From contig NZ_BMXJ01000002.1 of the NCBI RefSeq assembly GCF_014651695.1, forward strand, positions 310,001-374,000: 64,000 nt of DNA, written 5' to 3'. The stretch is from Nocardiopsis terrae (lineage in GTDB: Bacteria > Actinomycetota > Actinomycetes > Streptosporangiales > Streptosporangiaceae). Position 1 is the first letter of the stretch. Every line of letters begins with the position of its first letter. Made by a program: the position numbers and the translations under genes. Positions 48,791 through 57,916 of the stretch are shown here, piece by piece. The notes beneath the pieces are model-generated. The model worked only from the letters and a program-made list of their open reading frames with translations. It ran no database searches and was not told the DNA's origin.

Positions 48791-49867
48791 CTACGGTGCG
48801 GGTGCCCGCCGCTCCCGGTTCTCCACAGCCTCTCCCCCCGTCCGGGTCGCGCGCGCCGCGGTTCCTACCGGCTCTCCGACCCCCGCGGTCCCGCCCCCGG
48901 CCCGGGGGCGGGACCGCCATGCCTGGAACAACCCGGCGAACACGGCGAGCGCACCGAGCGGGCCCAGGACCCGGGGGGCCCAGACGTCCAGGGCCCGGAG
49001 CAGCAGCGAACGCACCCGGGCCTGCTCCGCGTAGGCGGAGACCTGCCCGTCGGCCAGGGCGAGTTCGGCGTCGAGCAGGGCCGTCTCACCGGAACCGTTC
49101 TGTGGACGCAGGGTCTCGGACCTGTCCTCCTCGATGTTGACCACCATGCCGGTGACCGGTTCGACCCAGAACGTCCTCCGCACCCGCAGCCAGCGTGTCG
49201 CGGTCGCCGTGCCCTCGGCGCCGGGGTCGAAGAGTGCCGCGGGGACCTCCCGTGCGGAGTCCGGGACCTGGGTCGCGTCGAGGTTCTGGGTGTAGCGGCG
49301 CACCGCCACACCGGCGACCTCGTCGTCCCCCTCGAACTCGACCGAGGGGGCCGAACGCACCTCGGCGTCGTAGAAGGAGTGTCCGCTCTCGGCCGCCCCG
49401 GGCGGCCAGTACAGGACCAGACCGGCCTGGCGTACCGCGTGGTCGCCGTTGACATGCTCACCACAGCAGTTGACCGCGCGGCCGGTCTCCCGGTGCACGA
49501 TGACGCGGCGGCTCCAGTAGTCGATGACCCGGTCGGGGGCGGAGGTGTTCACCGTCATCTCCCAGGCGGACCAGTCGCCGGTGTGCGCGGAGGCCTCCAC
49601 CTGGGTGACCTGTTCGACTCGGACGTCCTGCGTCCGGGTCCAGGAGGCGGTGTCCAGGTAGCTGGCCCGGTTGTCGACCATGCGCAGGTCGAAGGAGGCG
49701 TCCGCGGGGAGCGGGGCGACCCGGTCGTGGACGTAGAACGGCAGCAGCAGCGACAGGGTCAGCAGGAACGCGCCCGCCGCGACCAGGAGGGTGCCCCTGG
49801 GCAGGCCCGCCCCCGGGCCTCGGGGTCCGGGGGCGGGCGCCGCACCCGCGTTCGAGGACGTGCTCAC
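48791..49867 (-). CDS. DUF3068 (PorA-family-like) membrane-anchored protein
   Basis: The 358-residue protein has a membrane segment at about residues 25-45 (GTLLVAAGAFLLTLSLLLPF), a large extracytoplasmic domain, and a second membrane segment near 310-330 (VLGPLGALAVFAGLFQAW). The DUF3068 marks include DRVIDYWSRRVIVHRETGRAV and FWVEPVTGMVVNIEED. DUF3068 includes mycobacterial and corynebacterial envelope proteins of unknown mechanism. GTG 49867 overlaps the stop of the AftD-like gene (GTGA). As the last gene of the operon it probably works on the same surface glycan. Confidence 0.85.
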   Translation of the reverse strand: MSTSSNAGAAPAPGPRGPGAGLPRGTLLVAAGAFLLTLSLLLPFYVHDRVAPLPADASFDLRMVDNRASYLDTASWTRTQDVRVEQVTQVEASAHTGDWSAWEMTVNTSAPDRVIDYWSRRVIVHRETGRAVNCCGEHVNGDHAVRQAGLVLYWPPGAAESGHSFYDAEVRSAPSVEFEGDDEVAGVAVRRYTQNLDATQVPDSAREVPAALFDPGAEGTATATRWLRVRRTFWVEPVTGMVVNIEEDRSETLRPQNGSGETALLDAELALADGQVSAYAEQARVRSLLLRALDVWAPRVLGPLGALAVFAGLFQAWRSRPRAGGGTAGVGEPVGTAARATRTGGEAVENRERRAPAP

Positions 49868-52800
49868 CTGTGGGCCTCCTCTGCTCCGTGCCCGGCCACG
49901 ACCCGCCCGGGCTCCCCGTCCGGTCCGGGGCCGGGACCGCCGTGCCCGTTGGCGGCGGGCGGGCCCGGCCTGCCCGCGTCCCCGTCGGCCGTACCGGTGC
50001 GTGCCCGGGCCGGAGGCCGCACGGCGGGCGGCGGCTCGTGCTCCGGTCCGCGCTGTCCCAGGGCGAGGACGAGGCGGGCCGCAGCGGGCAGGCACAGCGC
50101 CTGCGGGACCCAGCCGCGCAGGGCCGTCCCCAGGGTCTGCGTGATGTCGTGGAAGGGCATGTGCAGGGCCAGGTACGTCCCCGAGGCCGCCGCCAGACCG
50201 GCGAGGGACAGGGACACGGCGACCACCCACGGCCCGGCCAGGTGGGGCAGTATCCGGCCGCCCATGGCGGGCCTTCCCGGCTTGGCGTGGCGCAGCCTTC
50301 TGGGCGCCCGGCGCGCCAGCCACCACAGGGACAGCAGGAGCACGCCGACCACCGCGGCCCCGGCCCAGCCCGCGATCCACACGCCGTAGCCCAGACCCAG
50401 CGGCAGTACCGCCCAGCGGGGCAGCCAGCCGGGGCCCGCGCCGGGCAGGGCGCGTGAGCCCGTCGGAGGCCCGGTGCGGAGCCGGAGCCCGCCGGGCAGC
50501 CAGCGGCGCGGCCACAGCGCCAGGACCACGAGCAGCGCGGCGAGCGCCCCGCCCACCGCGAGGACGCGGTGGTAGACGGCATCGGGGGCGTAGGTGAGGG
50601 TGACCGTGCCGGCACTGCCCTCGGGCAGGAGCCAGGCCTGCTTCCAACCCTCCAGCCGGACCGGTTCCAGCGGCCCGTCCCCGCCCTCGATCCGGGCCTC
50701 CCAGCCCTCGTTGAAGTTCTCGTTCACCACGAGCAGGCTGTCCTCGTCGGCGGCCACGTCGAAACGGCGCTCGCCAGGCCCCCAGGAGTGCAGGGTCCCG
50801 ACCTCGGCCATCCGGACCTCGGGACGGTCGGCGACACCCTCCTCGGCGGACTCCACCATGGCCGACCGCACCTGGTACCGGTTGCCGGGATCGACGACGA
50901 CCCGGTTCCCGCCCTCGGTCAGGTCCAGGTCGGTGCAGGTCTCGTAGTTCAGCGGGCCACCGGCGAGCTGGTCCGCGAGGGTCCCGTCACTGATCCGGGT
51001 CTCCACCCGCTGACCGTTGACCCGCAGGGTGGGGCCGAGGCCGCAGGTGGTGGCGGCGTCGCCGTCGGGCGAGGCGTCCACCGCGGGGACGCCGGGGAGT
51101 TCGACGGTCCCGATCTCCAGGGCCTGCCCCTCGGGGCGTTCGAAGGTCAGCCGCAGGGAGGAGGCGGTCAGCGGCGCGAAGTCGACCCGGCCGCTGCCGT
51201 CGAGCCATCCTTCGCGAACGGTTCCGCCGCCCTCGACCGTGACCTTGATCGGCCGCATCACGCTGTCGTCCCGGGGGAAGTCGACCTTCATGTGGTCCAC
51301 GGTCCTCGGGTCGCCCAACTCGATGTCGAGCCAGGGGTCCTTCTCCTCCGGGTCCGGGTACCAGACGGTGCCCTCCTCGTCGTCGAAAGCGCCCCGGCCC
51401 ATGGCAGCGGGGTGCTGGACGGCGGTCGAGGAGCCGGTCACGTGCGGGAGGCCGCCGGACCGGTTGGCGGCGTTCTCCGCCTCGCGGGGGTCGGTGAGGA
51501 CCACCTCCCCGGAGATCCGGTGGGCCGAGGCGGCCGCCTCGGCGGAGAGTTCGAAGGTGCGGTCGAGCCTGTTGGCGTCCTCGCCGTTCACCTCCAGCCT
51601 GGGGTTGCACACCCACACGTGCGAACCCTCCATGCAGCCGGGGGCGGTGCCGGTAGACCCGGTGAAGAGGAAGGTGCCGGCGTCGGCCGGCCCGGGAACG
51701 TTGAGGGTGCGGGAGGCCTCCAGCCCGGGGACGGAGATCGAGGAGACGCCCACCCTGGTGCCGAAGCGGAACTCCGGTTCCCAGGCGAGCTCGTCGATCC
51801 GGATCCGCAGTCTGGTGGTCCGCCCCGGCGGGGCGGTGAGTTCCTGCGGTTCGTCGGTGGCGGCGACGGCCGCCTCGGACCGGCCGTTGTCGGTGATGAG
51901 GGTGACCCGCGAGGGCGGCGGCTCGTCGGGCAGTTGCTCGAAGGCCACGCTCAGCCCGGTGAGGTCCCGGGGCTCGGTGAACTCGACCTCGATCCACTGG
52001 CGCAGGGCCCCGGCGAAACCGCTGGAGCGCCAGGCGGTTCCGAGGTCGTCGTCCAGGACCGCGTAGGGGGCGTGTCCCGGGTCCCGGTTGGCGGCGTGGG
52101 CCTCGGCCCCCGCTTCGGAGGTGGACGCGGTGACCCCGGCGACGCCCAGGTCCTCGGCGTGGGCGACGTACTCCTCCCACGCGGGGTCCAGGATGTCGGG
52201 GGCGGGGACCTCGCGTTCGAGTTCCTGGTCCCGTGTCATGGTTGCCGACACGTTGCGGCGCACGTCGGAGTAGACGACCTCGCGGCGGCGGGCGGTGTCG
52301 GTGACGATCGTGTCCCCGGCGGCGATCTCCTCGGCACCGGGGTCGTCACCGAGGAGGATCGGCCGGTCGTCGTTGAGCAGGCCCTGTTCGGCCAGGCTCA
52401 GGACGGACTCGGGCCCTCCGGTGACCCGCAGCGCGTCTTCGGCGGGCACGGTGCCGACCCGGGGCGCCGCCCCCTCGACCTCGTAGACGGTCAGCGCCGG
52501 GTAGGGCTGGTCGAACCACTGGGAGGCGGACTGGTGGTCCAGGGAACCGAGCACCGGCCCGAACTCGGCGGCCTCGGTGATGCCCGGCGAGTTCTGGAGG
52601 GACTGGTGGACGCGGGCGGGCCAGCCGCCGTTGTTGCCCACGCGCTGGAGGTCGTTGCGGACGAGCAGGTGGGTGACGCCCAGGCGCGCGAAGGTGTCCG
52701 CGAGCCCCGCGGAGCCGCGCCCGGAGGAGACCCGCTGGTCGATCTCGTGGTTGATCCGGGAGATGCCGGAGGAGCCCCACGGGATGATCTGGTGGTTGGT

Positions 52801-54306
52801 CCAGGCGCCGGAGAACAGGGGCTGCAGGGGCTCGTCCAGGGGGCGGCCCCACTGGTACTCCCCGCGGGCCGAACCGGGCAGCGCCATGGTCATGCCGCGT
52901 TCGTCGCCCCGATCCTCCAACCAGTCCACGGCCTCGTACCAGTAGTCGGGGATCTCCGCGAAACCGCCCCTGGGCGCGATGCCGACGGTGGCGATGGGGA
53001 CCAGCGTGACCAGGAAGACCGCTGCGCAGGCCCCGGCGACGGTCCTCCTGACCCTGGTGAACGAGGACGGGCCGGCGCGGTCGGCCCGGCCCCGGGCGAC
53101 CACGAGGGGCAGGTGTGCCAGGCCGAGGACGATCGGCAGCCGGATGAGCGCGTCGAACTTGTGGACGTTGCGGAAGGGCGCGAGGGCGCCGTCGAACAGC
53201 TCGCGCATGTGGGGCGCGAAGGGCCCGGTGAGGGCTCCGGTGAAGCCCGCGACGATGATCGCGGTTCCCACGAGGAGGCTGCTGATGAGGAAGAGGCGTT
53301 CGGGGGTGCGCCGGTTGACGAGCCCGGCCAGGCCGAGCCCCGCGACCAGCGCGGTGACCGCGACCAGCCAGGGGGTGAGGGAGAGTTCGGCTCCCGAGGG
53401 CAGGGCGGTGTTGCCCATGTCGGGCAGGAAGCCCATCCAGTTGGAGGTACCGCGCAGGGAGTTGAACAGGGAGGTGATCCCCGTGGTGACCGCGGCGTCC
53501 TCGGTGTAGGGCATGAACGAGTACACGTACCGCGACATGATGAGCAGCGGGACGATGTACCAGAACGAGGCGAGGACGAGCGCGCCCGACCACCACAGGA
53601 TGAGCCGCCACTTGCGCGGGCCGTTCGCCCGGGTGAGCAGGTAGAGGCCGGGGACGACGAGGACGGCGAGCTCGGAGGCGGCGTTGGTGCCGCCGCACAG
53701 GAGGAAGGCCAGACCCGACAGCAGCGCCGCCCGTGCCGGGGAGTACCCCCGCCTGGCCCCCAGGACCAGGGGGAGCAGGATCCACGGCATCAGCAGCATG
53801 GGCTGGAGCTCGGCCGAGTTGTAGGAGAGCAGGGTGAGCACGCGCGGGGCGAGCGCGTAGGCCACGCCGGCGAGGATCCGGGTGTTGACGGTGCCCAACC
53901 CCAGGGCCCCGGCGACCTTGTAGACACCCACGAAGGCCGCGATGAGCAGGACCGCCATCCACAGGCGCTGGATGAGCCACTCGGGCATGCCGAGCACGTC
54001 GAACAGCAGGTGGAAGGGGCCGTTGGGGAAGAAGTACCCGTAGGCCTGGTTCTGGAGCTGGCCGAAGTAGGAGGCGTCCCAGAGGTGGAGGGCCCGCTCC
54101 ATGAACCCCAGGGGGTTGACCGTCAGGTCGATCTTGGTGTCGCTGACGATCCTGCCGGGGTCGATGCTCGCTGCCAGTGCTCCCAGGAGCAGACACACCG
54201 CGAGGACCTTGAGCCGCGCCAGCAGCTTCTCGTCCACTCCGCCGGGGGCGGTCGGTGTTCTGGAATCCTCCGGTTCGCGCCTGGCGGTGGATTCCGCCGA
54301 AGTCAC
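49864..54306 (-). CDS. AftD-like alpha-(1->3)-arabinofuranosyltransferase family protein
   Basis: This giant membrane protein of 1480 residues begins with a GT-C module of about 12 membrane segments (roughly 30-500), whose first loop carries SDTKIDLTVNPLGFMERAL and FGQLQNQAYGYFFPNGPF, the landmark sequence of AftD. A very long extracytoplasmic part follows with two carbohydrate-binding-like beta-sandwiches (around 700-850 and 960-1080), and several membrane segments close the protein (after about 1270). In mycobacteria AftD adds arabinofuranose to arabinogalactan/LAM from decaprenyl-phosphoarabinose. GTG 54306 overlaps the upstream GT4 gene. Mycolate envelope genes are absent from the window, so the acceptor here is unknown. 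Confidence 0.88.
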   Translation of the reverse strand: MTSAESTARREPEDSRTPTAPGGVDEKLLARLKVLAVCLLLGALAASIDPGRIVSDTKIDLTVNPLGFMERALHLWDASYFGQLQNQAYGYFFPNGPFHLLFDVLGMPEWLIQRLWMAVLLIAAFVGVYKVAGALGLGTVNTRILAGVAYALAPRVLTLLSYNSAELQPMLLMPWILLPLVLGARRGYSPARAALLSGLAFLLCGGTNAASELAVLVVPGLYLLTRANGPRKWRLILWWSGALVLASFWYIVPLLIMSRYVYSFMPYTEDAAVTTGITSLFNSLRGTSNWMGFLPDMGNTALPSGAELSLTPWLVAVTALVAGLGLAGLVNRRTPERLFLISSLLVGTAIIVAGFTGALTGPFAPHMRELFDGALAPFRNVHKFDALIRLPIVLGLAHLPLVVARGRADRAGPSSFTRVRRTVAGACAAVFLVTLVPIATVGIAPRGGFAEIPDYWYEAVDWLEDRGDERGMTMALPGSARGEYQWGRPLDEPLQPLFSGAWTNHQIIPWGSSGISRINHEIDQRVSSGRGSAGLADTFARLGVTHLLVRNDLQRVGNNGGWPARVHQSLQNSPGITEAAEFGPVLGSLDHQSASQWFDQPYPALTVYEVEGAAPRVGTVPAEDALRVTGGPESVLSLAEQGLLNDDRPILLGDDPGAEEIAAGDTIVTDTARRREVVYSDVRRNVSATMTRDQELEREVPAPDILDPAWEEYVAHAEDLGVAGVTASTSEAGAEAHAANRDPGHAPYAVLDDDLGTAWRSSGFAGALRQWIEVEFTEPRDLTGLSVAFEQLPDEPPPSRVTLITDNGRSEAAVAATDEPQELTAPPGRTTRLRIRIDELAWEPEFRFGTRVGVSSISVPGLEASRTLNVPGPADAGTFLFTGSTGTAPGCMEGSHVWVCNPRLEVNGEDANRLDRTFELSAEAAASAHRISGEVVLTDPREAENAANRSGGLPHVTGSSTAVQHPAAMGRGAFDDEEGTVWYPDPEEKDPWLDIELGDPRTVDHMKVDFPRDDSVMRPIKVTVEGGGTVREGWLDGSGRVDFAPLTASSLRLTFERPEGQALEIGTVELPGVPAVDASPDGDAATTCGLGPTLRVNGQRVETRISDGTLADQLAGGPLNYETCTDLDLTEGGNRVVVDPGNRYQVRSAMVESAEEGVADRPEVRMAEVGTLHSWGPGERRFDVAADEDSLLVVNENFNEGWEARIEGGDGPLEPVRLEGWKQAWLLPEGSAGTVTLTYAPDAVYHRVLAVGGALAALLVVLALWPRRWLPGGLRLRTGPPTGSRALPGAGPGWLPRWAVLPLGLGYGVWIAGWAGAAVVGVLLLSLWWLARRAPRRLRHAKPGRPAMGGRILPHLAGPWVVAVSLSLAGLAAASGTYLALHMPFHDITQTLGTALRGWVPQALCLPAAARLVLALGQRGPEHEPPPAVRPPARARTGTADGDAGRPGPPAANGHGGPGPGPDGEPGRVVAGHGAEEAHR

Positions 54307-55655
54307 ATCTTCGCTTTCTTGCCTGCTGTGGGGTCGGTGGTGACAAGGGGTGTGCGGGTGGATCCGCCGGTGCCGAGTTCGGCGGCGACGAGGCGGGTCA
54401 TCCGGGCGCCGCTGGCCTCCCAGGTGAAGTGGGCCGCCCAGGCGCGGCAGGCACGCCGGACCTCCTCGGCCCTGCGGGGGTCGGACAGTTCCTTGAGGGC
54501 CCCGGAGACGACGTCCTGAAGGGTCTCGCCCTCGCGGACGAGCCATCCGGTTTCGCCGTCGCGAACCGAATCGCGAAGTCCGTCCACATCGTAGGCCACG
54601 GTGGGCACACCGAGCCGGGCGGCCTCGATGACGGTGAGGCCCCATCCCTCGAACTCGGAGGCGGTGACGTGCAGGTGGCAGGAGGCCAGGACGGAGTTCT
54701 TGTCCTCCTCCGTCAGGAAGCCGTGCAGGTCCACCCGTTCCTGGAGACCGTCCCGGCCGACCTGCTCGGCGAGGTGCTCGCCCTCGGGGCCGCGGCCGAT
54801 GATGTGGACCCGCAGGCCGGGATGGTCGTCGCTGAGCGTGCGGGCGAGGTCGACGACCCGGGACACGCGCTTCTGCACGACGAGTCGACCGAGGCTGACC
54901 AGGGCGGGGGCGGTGTCCGGGACGGGGGCGGCGGGGGCGGCCTCGCCCGGGTTCTGCGGGGCGATGCCCCCGTTGTGGACGATCTCCACGGGTGCCCGCC
55001 AGCCGAGCTTGTCGCGCATGGCGGCGCGGGAGGACTCGGAGACGGTGACGGTGGTGCAGTTCCGGTAGACCCGGGAGGCCACGGCCGACTCCACGAACCG
55101 GCCGATCCAGGCCAGCGGCGCGCAGAAGTAGGCGTTGAACTGCAGGTCGTGGACGTGGTGGACGACGCTGACGACCCTGGTGCGACGGCGCAGGACGAGC
55201 CTGGAGAAGAAGGGGATGCCGTTCATGCAGTCGAAGGCGAGGTGGAATTCGCGCCTCCACAGGGTGAGCCAGGCCATCACCCGCGGGTAGACGGTGAACT
55301 TGCCGCCCATCCGGCGGATGACGATGCCGTCCTTGGTCTCGACTCGGGCCTGGTGGGGTTCGCGGCTGGTCAGGAAGGTGACGATGGCGCCGCGTTCGGC
55401 CAGGTGGCGGCTGATCCGCCAGGCGTACTCCTCGGCGCCGCCCGCGGCGGACTGCCAGGGGTCGCGCCAGTTGACCATGACGATCCGGGCGCCGTCGAGA
55501 CGGGGCCCGAGGTCGGTCCGGGGCGGGACCGTGACGGGTTCGGGTGCTGCGGACTCGCCGGCCTCCGCCCGGGCGGGGGCGGGGATGGCGGCCGGGGCGG
55601 GGGCTACCGGGTGGTACCCGGGCTCCACCCGGGTCGGGACCTTCTGGAAGACCAC
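54303..55655 (-). CDS. GT4-family glycosyltransferase
   Basis: The 450-residue enzyme has a Pro/Ala-rich N-terminal stretch of about 45 residues, then a GT-B fold: RIVMVNWRDPWQSAAGGAEE (acceptor loop), VEIVHNGGIAP, LVSLGRLVVQKRV and the donor-binding EFEGWGLTVIEAA. Such retaining GT4 enzymes use nucleotide sugars in the cytoplasm. GTG 55655 has AAGGAG five bases upstream; a start at 55703 lacks one. It overlaps the AftD-like gene by GTGA. It likely builds a lipid-linked precursor later extended outside by the GT-C proteins. Confidence 0.88.
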   Translation of the reverse strand: MVFQKVPTRVEPGYHPVAPAPAAIPAPARAEAGESAAPEPVTVPPRTDLGPRLDGARIVMVNWRDPWQSAAGGAEEYAWRISRHLAERGAIVTFLTSREPHQARVETKDGIVIRRMGGKFTVYPRVMAWLTLWRREFHLAFDCMNGIPFFSRLVLRRRTRVVSVVHHVHDLQFNAYFCAPLAWIGRFVESAVASRVYRNCTTVTVSESSRAAMRDKLGWRAPVEIVHNGGIAPQNPGEAAPAAPVPDTAPALVSLGRLVVQKRVSRVVDLARTLSDDHPGLRVHIIGRGPEGEHLAEQVGRDGLQERVDLHGFLTEEDKNSVLASCHLHVTASEFEGWGLTVIEAARLGVPTVAYDVDGLRDSVRDGETGWLVREGETLQDVVSGALKELSDPRRAEEVRRACRAWAAHFTWEASGARMTRLVAAELGTGGSTRTPLVTTDPTAGKKAKM

Positions 55656-55886
55656 ACGCACTCCTTCCGCGCGGTGTCCGGCGCGACTCCTGAGCCTGAT
55701 CACCCTTGGGAATTGACCAGGAACCTTGTGTGACTGCTTCGGGGTGTGCCGAGCGCACGCCGAACAGACCCGTCGACCGGACGTCAGTGGGGGGTGGGCG
55801 GCCGCGTGGGGTGCGGTCGCGAGGGGTGTGCGGGGCCGGGCGCCCCGCCGGCGACGGGACGCCCGCCCTCCGCAGAAAACGGCTGT

Positions 55887-56027
55887 CTAGCGGTCGCCGT
55901 AGTTGTAGAGGGTTTCGTTCACCGGTTCCGCGGTCGCGGTGGACTCGGTGGCGAGGCTGGTGGCCACCACGGTGGCACCTCCCGCCAGAGCCGCACCGAT
56001 CACACAGGCGGCGATTACCTTGATCAC
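55887..56027 (-). CDS. DUF2613-like small secreted protein
   Basis: This 46-residue protein starts GTG ATC AAG with an excellent GGAAGGAG site nine bases upstream. It has one hydrophobic N-terminal segment (IAACVIGAALAGGATVVATS) and a short exported tail ending NETLYNYGDR. The layout and ending match the DUF2613 small secreted proteins; the mycobacterial one (Rv0236A) also sits beside aftD, as recalled. It overlaps the upstream membrane-protein gene by GTGA. Likely a small partner of the AftD-like enzyme. Confidence 0.78.
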   Translation of the reverse strand: MIKVIAACVIGAALAGGATVVATSLATESTATAEPVNETLYNYGDR

Positions 56028-57916
56028 TTGGGGATCTCCTTCCGCGCGCCCCGGCCCGTTCGTGGTTGGGGGCGCTGGAACCCGAGACTAGAACCTGATC
56101 TAGCTATAGACCAGATGATTGCCCCAACTGTAACTAACCCCCCGGTAACTTCCAACCCTGAGATGTCGTCTTTATCCGCCTTGATGTGCTGGTCCGACAC
56201 TTCCAACAAGGTCATGTCGGATTCTTCGACCACCGGCGACAAAGTTTCGGCACCGGACCAGAACCGGTTATCGACTGGCGCCGACACGACGACGTAGCGC
56301 ACCCCGAGGCCACCCAGGAGCTCCGCCAACGCGTCGGGATCACGCGACCGGCCGGACCCGGGCAGAGCGGTCTCGGGATCGGGTTCGAGCAGGCGGGCCG
56401 CCTCCCGCGCCCGGGCGTCCTCACCGGTCACCACGACGGACCCGCCGTCCTCGGCGCCCACCCTCAGGTCGTCGTTCCAGAGCGTGCGGCGGTCGAACAG
56501 CTTGGTCGCCGGATCGAGCACCACCACAGGTTCACCGGACCACTCCAGCCCCCGGTACGCGCTCCACGGCAGTACCAGGACGGCACCGGGGCGGTCGTCG
56601 GCGGCCACCGCGTCCCGCGCCGCCAGCCACGAATCCGGGTACTGCACCGGGGCCAACCGGCCCCCCGCCCCCCACAGCAACCCCGGCAGCACCACCACGG
56701 GCAGGAACACCGTGAACACCACAGCCCCCACCCGCCACAGAGGCAAACCGCTCCGGTCCCTCTCCCCCGCCGGACCCGTTCCGCCCGTGTCCGCAGCAAG
56801 GCCCGCGCCTCCCCGGACCGGCAGCGCCCGCAACAGCCACAGCAACACCGCTCCCAACCCGAGCGCCTGCACCAGGGCGAGCGGCGCCAGGTACAACTGA
56901 CCGTCGCGCAGCGGCCCGAACCCCGGCCACAGGCCGATCAGCGCGGCCAGGAACTCCCTCCCCGGAGCGAACACCCCCAGGAGCGCGATCCCGAACCCCG
57001 CCGCGGCCGACACCGAGAGCCCGGTCCCCACCGCCGGAGGGGCCCGGTACAGCCACCACGCCCACCCGGCCAGGGAGGCCGCGCAGAGCAGGAGGCGCGC
57101 CAGCGCCGTCACCGGTTCGCCGTAGCCCGGCGGCACCGCGCCCGAGTTCCACACCCCGCCGAGCGCCAGCAGTGACCCCACCGCGCCGAACGGGGTGTCC
57201 GACCGGGCCGCGAAGGCCTCCACCCCGGCCGGGTCCGTGGCCGCGCCGCTGGACAGTGACGGCACCAGCCACGGCAGGGACACCAGCACCAACGCGAACA
57301 GGAACAGGCCCGCGGACCGCCAGCGACGCGGTCCCGCCAGAGCCTGCGGTCCGGCGGTGAGCGCGCTCAGCACCACCGAGGAGAAACCCCCGACCGCGGC
57401 CGGAACCAACGAGCACACCAGCCCGGACAGGCCCGCCGCCGGTCGTGCCGACGCCGTCCGAACCACCGCCCACACCACCCACGGCAGCCCGGCGTAACCG
57501 AGCAGGACCGCCCACTGGCCCAACAGCAGGCGTTCGGCCACGAACGGGTTCCAGACGTAGGCCGTCCCGGCCGCCGCGCCTGCTGCCAGCACGGGCCCCG
57601 GAACCCGCCCGGCACCGCACACCAGCCGGGCCAGCAGCCGGAAGGCGCCCGCTCCGCCCAGGGTGAACACCGCCAGCAGGGCGAGGGCCTGCACCACGTC
57701 ACCCGGCAGGACCAGGGACAGGGCCGCCACCACGGCGTCGCTCGGGATCGCCCGCGGAAAACCGTCCGCCCCGGCCAGCACCGTGGGAAGCGAGAGCCCG
57801 GGGACGAAGAGCATGTCGTACCGGAGCACGTACCCGGGCCCCAGCGCGGGCCCCAGCGCGAGCACCGCCGCGACCAGCCCCACCGTCCAGGGCAGCACAC
57901 GCGCGGGGGCTCCCAT
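56024..57916 (-). CDS. Polytopic membrane protein, GT-C-like, of the envelope operon
   Basis: The 630-residue protein has about 11-12 membrane segments over residues 1-420, a globular extracytoplasmic part (about 420-590), and a last membrane segment near 600 (VTGGLVTVGAIIWSIA). The first loop reads GPGYVLRYDMLFVPGLSL, with an acidic residue (D34) where GT-C glycosyltransferases have their catalytic Asp/Glu. No exact family was recognised. ATG 57916 overlaps the SGNH gene stop by one base. Function as a second polyprenyl-sugar-dependent glycosyltransferase is inference. Confidence 0.82.
   Translation of the reverse strand: MGAPARVLPWTVGLVAAVLALGPALGPGYVLRYDMLFVPGLSLPTVLAGADGFPRAIPSDAVVAALSLVLPGDVVQALALLAVFTLGGAGAFRLLARLVCGAGRVPGPVLAAGAAAGTAYVWNPFVAERLLLGQWAVLLGYAGLPWVVWAVVRTASARPAAGLSGLVCSLVPAAVGGFSSVVLSALTAGPQALAGPRRWRSAGLFLFALVLVSLPWLVPSLSSGAATDPAGVEAFAARSDTPFGAVGSLLALGGVWNSGAVPPGYGEPVTALARLLLCAASLAGWAWWLYRAPPAVGTGLSVSAAAGFGIALLGVFAPGREFLAALIGLWPGFGPLRDGQLYLAPLALVQALGLGAVLLWLLRALPVRGGAGLAADTGGTGPAGERDRSGLPLWRVGAVVFTVFLPVVVLPGLLWGAGGRLAPVQYPDSWLAARDAVAADDRPGAVLVLPWSAYRGLEWSGEPVVVLDPATKLFDRRTLWNDDLRVGAEDGGSVVVTGEDARAREAARLLEPDPETALPGSGRSRDPDALAELLGGLGVRYVVVSAPVDNRFWSGAETLSPVVEESDMTLLEVSDQHIKADKDDISGLEVTGGLVTVGAIIWSIARSGSSLGFQRPQPRTGRGARKEIPK

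Noticed and set aside
50569..54519. 1316-codon plus-strand open frame antisense to the AftD-like gene
   Set aside because: Gly/Asp/Val-rich low-complexity translation without domains; the minus-strand protein has clear membrane topology and family motifs.
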